Below, piece after piece: positions 1-4,829 of a DNA stretch of 5,968 bases; the stretch's first letter is position 1; the number at the start of each line of letters is the position of its first letter. The stretch is from contig RHKR01000418.1 in NCBI GenBank assembly GCA_008363265.1, positions 1-5,968 on the forward strand, written 5' to 3'. This DNA is from Chlorobiota bacterium (lineage in GTDB: Bacteria; Bacteroidota; Ignavibacteria; Ignavibacteriales; Ignavibacteriaceae). A model generated the notes under the pieces. The model saw only the letters and a program-made list of their open reading frames with translations, searched no databases and was not told where the DNA came from. Position numbers and translations under genes: made by a program.

Positions 1-19
1 TAATAGCACGCTATACTTT

Positions 20-51
20 AAAAAGGGCAGGCGCGTGTCTGCCCTTTTTTT
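20..51 (+). terminator. Rho-independent terminator of an upstream gene outside the window
   Basis: An 11-base perfect inverted repeat, AAAAAGGGCAG at 20-30 and CTGCCCTTTTT at 39-49, encloses an 8-base loop. The right arm runs straight into a T-tract ending at 51. The left arm begins with an A-tract, so the element could terminate transcription from either direction. The gene it serves lies to the left; the TAA at 1-3 could be its stop codon, but no coding sequence is visible to confirm that. Confidence 0.85.
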
Positions 52-83
52 ATGGATTGGGCTTAAAACGGCAACTTAAACCT

Positions 84-111
84 TTGCGACTCTGTTACAA
101 TGATGTAAATT
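84..111 (+). promoter_or_regulatory. Weak candidate promoter for the ABC transporter operon, with a small inverted repeat
   Basis: TTGCGA at 84-89 and TAAATT at 106-111 each match four of six bases of the sigma-70 -35 and -10 hexamers, with a 16-base spacer. Between them lies TTACAATGATGTAA (95-108), a 5-base inverted repeat with a 4-base spacer that could be a small operator. The element lies between the upstream terminator and the GTG start at 145, which is where a promoter is expected. The match is poor, the Bacteroidota-type -7 motif is absent, and short AT-rich inverted repeats arise by chance. Confidence 0.22.
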
Positions 112-144
112 CAACTTCAATATTCCACAATTTAGCGGTCTTCC

Positions 145-879
145 GTGATCAAATTCAAGCAATTAACCAAGAAGTTCGGCAGTTTTACTGCAGTTAATTC
201 GATCGACCTCCACATCCGGAAGGGTTCACTTTTTGGATTCCTGGGTCCGAACGGCGCGGGGAAATCGACCACGATCAAGATGCTGACCGGCATTTATTCC
301 CTCACGGAAGGTGATATCGAAGTGGCGGGGATGAGCATCATGAATGAGCCGCAAAAGATCAAAATGATAACAGGGTATATCCCTGATCAGCCTTTCCTCT
401 ACGACCGCCTGACAGGCCTGGAGTTCCTCCATTTCTGCGGCGGATTATACAACCTCGACCGGAGCACCGTCCGCGCCCGCATCGATGAAATGATCGAAAC
501 CCTCAAGCTTGGCGATTGGCTGAATAAACGCACCGAAGAATACTCCCAGGGGATGAAGCAGCGCGTGGCGATCGCTTCGGCATTTCTCCACCACCCGGAG
601 CTGATAATCCTGGATGAACCGATGGTGGGGCTCGATCCCCAATCAGCAGTCGATGTAAAGCAGTTTCTTAAGAGAAGGAGCGAGGAGGGCACTACTGTTT
701 TCATGTCAACACACAGCCTGAATGTGGTTGAGGAGATCTGCTCCGATGTAGGAATTATAAACAAGGGGAAGATCATCTTTTCGGGTGAACTGAACGAGCT
801 TCTTTCGATGAAAAAAGAGCTTTCACACAATTTTGAGCAGCTTTTCATTGAGCTTACCTCCACCAAGGATGAGTCGTAG
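145..879 (+). CDS. ABC transporter ATP-binding protein (ABC-2 exporter type, CcmA-like)
   Basis: This is the cytoplasmic ATPase that powers the membrane protein encoded immediately downstream. It is 244 residues long, normal for a single nucleotide-binding domain. Every expected motif is present: Walker A GPNGAGKST at residues 34-42, Q-loop glutamine Q82, signature YSQGMKQRV at 133-141, Walker B LIILDEP at 153-159, D-loop GLDP at 162-165 and switch histidine H190. The degenerate signature (SQGMK instead of LSGGQ) and the GYIPDQPFLYDRLTG segment before the helical region are typical of the CcmA branch that pairs with ABC-2 exporters. The start is GTG at 145, placing the beta-strand MIKFKQLTKKFG at the correct distance from Walker A; no Shine-Dalgarno sequence is visible upstream. 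The stop codon touches the ATG of the permease gene, implying translational coupling. The substrate cannot be inferred. Confidence 0.95.
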   Translation: MIKFKQLTKKFGSFTAVNSIDLHIRKGSLFGFLGPNGAGKSTTIKMLTGIYSLTEGDIEVAGMSIMNEPQKIKMITGYIPDQPFLYDRLTGLEFLHFCGGLYNLDRSTVRARIDEMIETLKLGDWLNKRTEEYSQGMKQRVAIASAFLHHPELIILDEPMVGLDPQSAVDVKQFLKRRSEEGTTVFMSTHSLNVVEEICSDVGIINKGKIIFSGELNELLSMKKELSHNFEQLFIELTSTKDES

Positions 880-2565
880 ATGACGCAGATCCTGCACATA
901 ATTTTTTACAAGATAATCGCATTTCTGAAGTTCGAAATGGACTTCAGCTCCCGGGGCATTGTGAAAAGTGTCGGAAGCACATTGGTATATGCCGGTTTCG
1001 CTTTGGGAGCATTCATTTTCGCGCTCCGTGCACTCGATTTTCTTCTGATCGAGCAGCGGATCGGACTTTTTCTGCTGCACAGGTTTATATCCATAATTCT
1101 TTTCATATTCTTTCTTTCAGTAAACATCGGTAACATTGTAGTCTCATATTCGACGCTATTCAGGTCACCTGAGATATCTTTTCTGCTGACGAAACCGGTT
1201 AACCCTGTCAGAATATTCGTTATCAAATTTTTCGATAACTTCTTCTATTCTTCGGGCACCCTGATTATGGTGATGGTGGCATTGCTTGTGGGGTTTACCT
1301 GGTATTTCAAGGTGAACATCTGGCAGGGCGTGCTACTCTTTTTCTTCAACTTTCTCCCATTCATGCTCACAGCCGGACTGATCGGAGTGCTTCTGCTTCT
1401 TCTTTTGATGAATCTTGCGGGGAGGATCGGATTTCGAAAAACCGTTGGATTGCTGGCAGTCGGGTATGTGGCTTTGGTGGTTGCTTTTTTCAAGGTTTCT
1501 TCACCCGTAGCCACAGTTGAGGGTGTGATGAAATATTTCCCCAATGTTGACGGTTACTTCGCCTCTCTAATACCGACATACATAAAATTTCTCCCAAGTA
1601 ACTGGCTTTCAGAAGCGATGTTCTGGACCGCAAAGGGAAATATAGCCGAAGCACTTCCTTATTATGCACTGCAAATGCTCCTGACCGCTTTCCTCCTGAT
1701 AGTGGTTTATTTTGCCGGAGGTGCAGCATACTTAAAGACCTGGCACCGCTCAATTGATTTCCGGGAAAACAGGGTAAAAAAAGAGGAAAAACCGGGTTTC
1801 TTCGCGTTTGGAAAAGCTTCTGTTTTCAGGGATCCGCTGACTGAATCGATCTTTAAGCGCGATCTCCACATGTTTATCCGGGAGCCGGCACAGATAATTC
1901 ACCTTGCTGTGCTGCTCTTTTTGATCGTACTTTTTGTGATCAGCATGCCCTCGGTGGCACTTCTTGCGTGGAAGCGATCGGTGCTTTTTACCACCATCTT
2001 TCTGGCGGTTTATATTTTCAATCTCTTTTTCGTGATCACGCTGGCCTTAAGATTTGTTTTTCCACTTATCAGTCTCGAAGGAAGCGTGATCTGGAAAGTA
2101 AAATCGGCGCCAATTTCGTTAAGGGAACTACTTAAGAAACGACTCACAATCCCCCTCTGGGTAATTGTAACCATCTCCCAGATCATGTCATTTCTAATAG
2201 TTTTCAAGTTTTACCGGGATCTTGTTATTCCTTTCGCGCTGATATCTTTCGCCGCCGCGTGGTTCATCGTTATGCTGAATTTTGGAATGGGAGGGCTCTT
2301 CATCAACCTTAAAGAGAAGAATCCTGTCCGACTCTCTTCTTCCCAGGGAGCATCGATCTCTTTTCTTTTCAGTGTGGTTTATCTGGTTGTATTGGTGGCG
2401 ATCCTTTTCCTCCCCTTAACCCATCTTTTTCATGCCGTGGTTATTAGAGCCAATACATCGATCATGCCGGTACTTCAGCTTTCAGGGATCATTTTCATTA
2501 TCTCAATGGGTGTGGGGTATTTCTGCTACCGGATGGGGGTTAGATCGTTGGAGAGGGATGTTTAG
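880..2565 (+). CDS. ABC transporter permease, large 12-helix putative ABC exporter (ABC_tran_2-like)
   Basis: This 561-residue polytopic inner-membrane protein is the partner of the preceding ATPase. I count about 12 hydrophobic segments, near residues 31-55, 67-92, 118-143, 150-178, 187-206, 258-285, 339-363, 367-395, 424-443, 448-475, 493-514 and 532-552. Larger hydrophilic stretches lie at 207-257 and 286-338. Two motif regions resemble each other: SFLLTKPVNPVRIFVIK (100-116) and IWKVKSAPISLRELLKK (404-420). Together with IFKRDLHMFIREPAQ (324-338), these recall the Pfam family of long putative ABC exporters (ABC_tran_2), in which each half carries a P-I/V-S-type coupling segment before a helix. 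The family name comes from memory of these motifs, not from a search. Such a permease would probably work without a second membrane subunit. The ATG at 880 directly follows the ATPase TAG, and AAGGA within the end of that gene can act as ribosome binding site. The substrate is unknown. Confidence 0.85.
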   Translation: MTQILHIIFYKIIAFLKFEMDFSSRGIVKSVGSTLVYAGFALGAFIFALRALDFLLIEQRIGLFLLHRFISIILFIFFLSVNIGNIVVSYSTLFRSPEISFLLTKPVNPVRIFVIKFFDNFFYSSGTLIMVMVALLVGFTWYFKVNIWQGVLLFFFNFLPFMLTAGLIGVLLLLLLMNLAGRIGFRKTVGLLAVGYVALVVAFFKVSSPVATVEGVMKYFPNVDGYFASLIPTYIKFLPSNWLSEAMFWTAKGNIAEALPYYALQMLLTAFLLIVVYFAGGAAYLKTWHRSIDFRENRVKKEEKPGFFAFGKASVFRDPLTESIFKRDLHMFIREPAQIIHLAVLLFLIVLFVISMPSVALLAWKRSVLFTTIFLAVYIFNLFFVITLALRFVFPLISLEGSVIWKVKSAPISLRELLKKRLTIPLWVIVTISQIMSFLIVFKFYRDLVIPFALISFAAAWFIVMLNFGMGGLFINLKEKNPVRLSSSQGASISFLFSVVYLVVLVAILFLPLTHLFHAVVIRANTSIMPVLQLSGIIFIISMGVGYFCYRMGVRSLERDV

Positions 2566-2571
2566 GAAATG

Positions 2572-2617
2572 TTAGGTATTAGTCCGCCGCGGCGGATTAG
2601 GTATTAGGATTTAGTCT
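2572..2617. repeat. Heptamer tract interrupted by a 14-bp perfect palindrome
   Basis: TCCGCCGCGGCGGA at 2583-2596 is a perfect palindrome. It is flanked on both sides by the same 11-mer, TTAGGTATTAG, at 2572-2582 and 2597-2607. The right-hand sequence continues in 7-base steps: TTAGGTA at 2597, TTAGGAT at 2604 and TTAGTCT at 2611. The palindrome is a variant of the TCCGCC-GGCGGA repeat found three times at 4701-4821, so this is a dispersed intergenic element. It sits between the permease stop codon and the operon terminator. Confidence 0.75.
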
Positions 2618-2656
2618 TCCATGGCTGATTATGTGTATGATCGTTTTGGAGGAAAT

Positions 2657-2699
2657 GGACAATCCCGCCGGGTGGCAGGATTGTCCTTAATTTTGTTTT
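2657..2699 (+). terminator. Rho-independent terminator of the ABC transporter operon
   Basis: GGACAATCC at 2657-2665 pairs perfectly with GGATTGTCC at 2678-2686. Inside the loop, GCC (2667-2669) can pair with GGC (2674-2676) around GGGT, lengthening the stem after one mismatch. A T-rich tail, TTAATTTTGTTTT, follows at 2687-2699. The element is 91 bases past the permease stop codon and points along the transporter operon. Minus-strand transcripts from 2712-3342 would meet the same stem but without a T-tract after it. Confidence 0.88.
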
Positions 2700-2711
2700 G
2701 GTGAACTTGGA

Positions 2712-3134
2712 TCAGGCGGAGCAGTCGCAGTCGTCTGAGATGATAAGGTACCACTTTTTATCGATCAGAGCAAAGTAAAATTGTTTCTTGATCCACTTAT
2801 CGACAACTACCACTACTTTCATTACCTGACTTGTTTTTAGTTTTCCGGGAAGCCGGTATTGCACCATTTTTTCCTGGTTGTGATCGTAGTATTTCGGAAA
2901 TCTCTTCACTTTTGATGCATAAACGCCATTTTTACTCGTCGATTCCTCGCAAAATCCTTTGACGGGAATACCTTTTATAATGGGCAGTGATGTAATGCTG
3001 TTAACTTTCCAGTAATTTTCCGCGCCCGGATTGTACCCATAAATGCTGTCTTTTATCATTGTGCAAAAAACGCCCGGATTGGTCATCCTTCCGAATTCAC
3101 CTTTCGGGTGATAGAATTTCGTGATCTTCTCGTC
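2712..3134 (-). pseudogene. 3' part of a frameshifted secreted hypothetical protein
   Basis: This frame is open from 3134 down to the TGA at 2712-2714 and encodes 140 residues. The first ATG in it is at 3086, but the protein sequence is clearly sensible before that point (DEKITKFYHPKGEFGRMTN). Upstream, the frame is closed by a TAG at 3135-3137. The preceding signal-peptide frame (3097-3342) ends just past this junction, so the two look like one gene broken by a single extra G at 3134-3135. Removing it gives a continuous 209-residue secreted protein. The C-terminal half is rich in lysine and aromatic residues, contains the strand-like KVVVVVDKWIKKQFYFALI and KKWYLII, and ends in the cysteine-bearing tail SDDCDCSA. 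I do not recognise the family. The break may be a true mutation or a sequencing or assembly error. If it is real, a shorter 124-residue protein from ATG 3086 is conceivable but would lack the export signal. Confidence 0.7.
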
Positions 3135-3342
3135 CTATATTGTTCTTATAATAACAGGTTTCAAAGAAGTATTTAATGAATTTGTTGAAATTTGTCTCAT
3201 TTCGAAGTTTTTTATCAGAAACCTGGGTGGTTTTTGATGAATCCTTCTGACTTTTGTCTTTGCTTTTCTGTGCTGTCAATGATGTCGCTGTCATTGCAAA
3301 AATTAATGCTGCGACTAGCAGGGTTAATTTTACTTTTTTCAT
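3097..3342 (-). pseudogene. 5' part of the same frameshifted gene, carrying the signal peptide
   Basis: The ATG at 3342 opens an 81-codon frame. It starts with a classical signal peptide: positively charged MKKVK, the hydrophobic core LTLLVAALIFAM, and a probable cleavage site after SLTA near residue 24. A low-complexity lysine/serine-rich linker follows, then the segment NFNKFIKYFFETCYYKNNI up to residue 69. After I69 (codon 3136-3138) the reading becomes GREDHEILSPER and stops at 3097. Over the same stretch the +1 frame reads DEKITKFYHPKGEF and continues for 140 residues. That makes the last 12 residues here probably out-of-frame translation. The leader is A-rich (AAAAAG upstream) without a strong Shine-Dalgarno site. 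The gene is 44 bases downstream of the YD-like secreted protein on the same strand and may share its transcript. Confidence 0.7.
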
Positions 3343-3378
3343 TTTTTGTATCTTTTTAGCTTTTTTATTGATTGTTTG

Positions 3379-3395
3379 TATGAATATTATTCATA
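3379..3395. repeat. AT-rich inverted repeat overlapping the stop of the YD-like gene
   Basis: TATGAAT (3379-3385) and ATTCATA (3389-3395) form a perfect 7-base inverted repeat with a 3-base loop. It covers the last codons and TAA of the gene at 3387-4217. No T-tract follows on the minus strand, so it does not look like a terminator. It might only shape the mRNA between two co-transcribed genes, or be chance in AT-rich sequence. Confidence 0.35.
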
Positions 3396-4217
3396 CCTGA
3401 CGACGGTTTTTACCGACTTTGTGATCTGAGTATCTTTAAGATCGGCACCAATTTCGCCCTCATGAGTTGTATAAATTATTTCCTGCAGCAATTCCCCGGA
3501 ATATAAAAACGAAGTGATCTCCGTGGTTCCACCCTGATATACTTTCATTTCGATGAGTCTTTCTTCAGAATCGTACTGATTTTCCATGCCGATATTGTGT
3601 GCATTTACATAATTCACGCGACCGTATTTGTCGCCAATGGTCGTCATGGTTGAATTGGTGTCCTGCGCAATGTAGACATTCTCTTCATAGACTATCTGCA
3701 CCGAACCCGCCTGACCGGGATTCAATTCGATCATCGTTAGTTGATCGCCGGCGTAGTGGTATTTGCAGTGAAGATTGTACGAGTTATCCCGGCTCTCAAG
3801 CGTCGTAATCCTGCCTTTCGAGTCTCTTTCTATCTTCATGGAGTTCCCACGATCATCATTCGATCCGGAGAACAAACCATTTTCATAAAGGAAAGTAGTG
3901 GTCACTTTGACAGCTGATTCAGCCCCTGCGAAAGGTGAAGTGCTGACGGAAGAGATAAGCCTCCCCTCGTTATCATAATTAAATATCGTTGAATCGAATG
4001 GGGTCGGTATCCGGTCTGACACCGTGCTGTTGTCATAAGAAATGTAGATTTCTTTCGAAATTTTGTTATTTTTTACCGTGGTTTGCCAAACGGGCAGAAA
4101 TTTGTCTCTCATGTTATTTGAGTACTGAAGATAAACGAGGACATTTTCCGGGATAAAATCCTGTGAGTACGAGGTTAGAAACAACCCTGCTACAAGTATG
4201 AGTAAGTATTTCTGCAT
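3387..4217 (-). CDS. Secreted hypothetical protein with YD/RHS-like repeats
   Basis: This is a 276-residue exported protein. An N-terminal signal peptide (MQKYLLILVAGLFLTSYS) probably ends near residue 18. There is no cysteine at that point, so it is not an obvious lipoprotein. The mature part is beta-strand-like and polar, with three degenerate copies of a YD-type motif: YDNEGRL at 81-87, RDSKGRI at 132-138 and YDSEERL at 216-222. Each is followed by a strand-like stretch (ISSVSTS, TTLESR, IEMKVYQ). KYHYAGDQLTMIEL at 153-166 resembles another half-repeat. This spacing recalls the carbohydrate-associated YD repeats of RHS proteins, but the protein is far too short to be an RHS toxin and has no toxin domain. 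The start is supported by AAGGAA about 11 bases upstream. Its own promoter is not evident. The function is unknown; a cell-surface or periplasmic role is inferred from the export signal. Confidence 0.8.
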   Translation of the reverse strand: MQKYLLILVAGLFLTSYSQDFIPENVLVYLQYSNNMRDKFLPVWQTTVKNNKISKEIYISYDNSTVSDRIPTPFDSTIFNYDNEGRLISSVSTSPFAGAESAVKVTTTFLYENGLFSGSNDDRGNSMKIERDSKGRITTLESRDNSYNLHCKYHYAGDQLTMIELNPGQAGSVQIVYEENVYIAQDTNSTMTTIGDKYGRVNYVNAHNIGMENQYDSEERLIEMKVYQGGTTEITSFLYSGELLQEIIYTTHEGEIGADLKDTQITKSVKTVVRYE

Positions 4218-4324
4218 GTTAGCGATTCCTTGGAATAAATTTAATCTCGGATATAAGATAACGATTGGGGGTTTAGGAAGTGTTGAAAAAGGGGAAATCA
4301 GTGGATCAGAGACAATTCAGGAGG

Positions 4325-4349
4325 TACTCAACTTTTTTTTCGTTGAGTA
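4325..4349. repeat. 8-bp inverted repeat over the 3' end of the 68-residue gene
   Basis: TACTCAAC (4325-4332) and GTTGAGTA (4342-4349) are perfect inverted repeats around a 9-base loop made of eight T and one C. The stop codon TGA (4328-4330) lies in one arm. On the minus-strand mRNA the loop would be poly-A, and no U-tract follows the stem, so it is not a standard terminator. Confidence 0.4.
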
Positions 4350-4534
4350 ATTGTAACCACTCTTTGAAGTCTTCGTGGAACATCGGGGTGCATATCCAAA
4401 TATTGATTCAAAAGGAAAAAACAGGCATCAAGCTTTTCAGCGTATGATTTCTTCGACCAGTATTCAATATCCTGGTCTTCCTGCTCTTGACGGGTGAGAA
4501 TCTTCAGTTCTTTCTCAAGTCTGTATTTCTTCAT
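4328..4534 (-). CDS. Small hypothetical soluble protein
   Basis: The open frame extends to a TTG at 4567, but I choose the ATG at 4534. It gives a 68-residue protein starting MKKYRLEKELKI, and the TTG lies inside the neighbouring repeat module. The protein is highly charged with no signal peptide or membrane segment. It appears mostly helical: EKELKILTRQEQEDQDIEYW, then KSYAEKLDACFFLLNQYLDM, then the basic tail RRLQRVVTITQRKKS. The pattern E-x-Q-E-x-x-D-I-E-Y-W followed by a short helix resembles small uncharacterised proteins I associate with Bacteroidota genomes, some next to nucleotidyltransferase genes. No such partner is present here. A role as an antitoxin-like or regulatory protein would be speculation. 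The stop codon is embedded in an inverted repeat. Confidence 0.6.
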   Translation of the reverse strand: MKKYRLEKELKILTRQEQEDQDIEYWSKKSYAEKLDACFFLLNQYLDMHPDVPRRLQRVVTITQRKKS

Positions 4535-4566
4535 GCTGCAATATATTGAAATTTTCGATCTTTCCA

Positions 4567-4635
4567 ATATGGCACTCCTACGGAGAGCTTTTCCCGGAGG
4601 TTCATTTTGCTACTGATATATGCCCCCTACGGGGA
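4567..4635. repeat. Two hairpin modules 49 bases apart with compensating stem changes
   Basis: Module 1 has the stem CTCC-TAC-GGAG at 4575-4585. Module 2 has CCCC-TAC-GGGG at 4624-4634. The offset between them is exactly 49 bases, and each is preceded by an ATAT-rich leader (ATATGGCA at 4567; ATATATGC at 4616). The second stem position is T-A in one module and C-G in the other, so the two differences preserve pairing. From memory, similar ATAT...CTCCTACGGAG modules are dispersed in intergenic regions of Bacteroidota and relatives; I have not verified that here. Confidence 0.6.
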
Positions 4636-4694
4636 CAATTTCGGCTCATCCCCCTGCTGAAACTAAACTAAGCATTCAGCCCTCAACCTTCTGC

Positions 4695-4760
4695 CTTCAC
4701 TCCGCCGCAGGCGGATCACATTTCACATTTAAAGGGCTTCACTCCGCCGCAGGCGGATCA
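4695..4760. repeat. 24-bp direct repeat carrying the palindrome, two copies
   Basis: The copies at 4695-4718 and 4737-4760 are identical: CTTCAC, then the 15-base near-perfect palindrome TCCGCCGCAGGCGGA, then TCA. The start-to-start distance is 42 bases, a multiple of seven like the surrounding heptads. The intervening DNA is CACATTT twice plus a few bases. Confidence 0.85.
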
Positions 4761-4806
4761 TCCCTCAGCCTTGATTTCATACCTCATATAGCCGAAGGCG
4801 CGTCAT

Positions 4807-4821
4807 TCCGCCTGCGGCGGA
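4807..4821. repeat. Inverted-orientation copy of the TCCGCC-GGCGGA palindrome
   Basis: TCCGCCTGCGGCGGA is the exact reverse complement of the copies at 4701-4715 and 4743-4757, differing only in the direction of the central base. It is followed by TCA, as they are. It starts 9 bases beyond the stop codon of the cryptochrome gene, on that gene's 3' side, and could form a short GC-rich hairpin in its transcript. No T-tract follows on the minus strand. Confidence 0.8.
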
Positions 4822-4829
4822 TCATACAT

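Noticed and set aside
95..101. TACAAT as the -10 box of the ABC operon promoter
   Set aside because: The hexamer is good but no -35-like sequence lies 16-18 bases upstream; the 84-111 pairing was listed instead at low confidence.
226..899. Minus-strand open frames opposite the ABC ATPase
   Set aside because: They are shadows of the ATPase gene, which has all family motifs; the antisense translations have no recognisable features.
2572..2608. Insertion-sequence remnant with target-site duplication
   Set aside because: Only 14 bases lie between the 11-base repeats and no terminal repeats or transposase are present; kept only as a possible small palindromic element.
4218..4327. Gap upstream of the YD-like gene as a regulatory RNA or promoter region
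   Set aside because: No hairpin, operator or convincing promoter hexamers were found on either strand; only a probable ribosome binding site next to the start codon.
4535..4567. TTG at 4567 as start of the small hypothetical protein, adding 11 residues
   Set aside because: The extra residues overlap the hairpin-module repeat and TTG is a rarer start; the ATG at 4534 gives a typical charged N-terminus.
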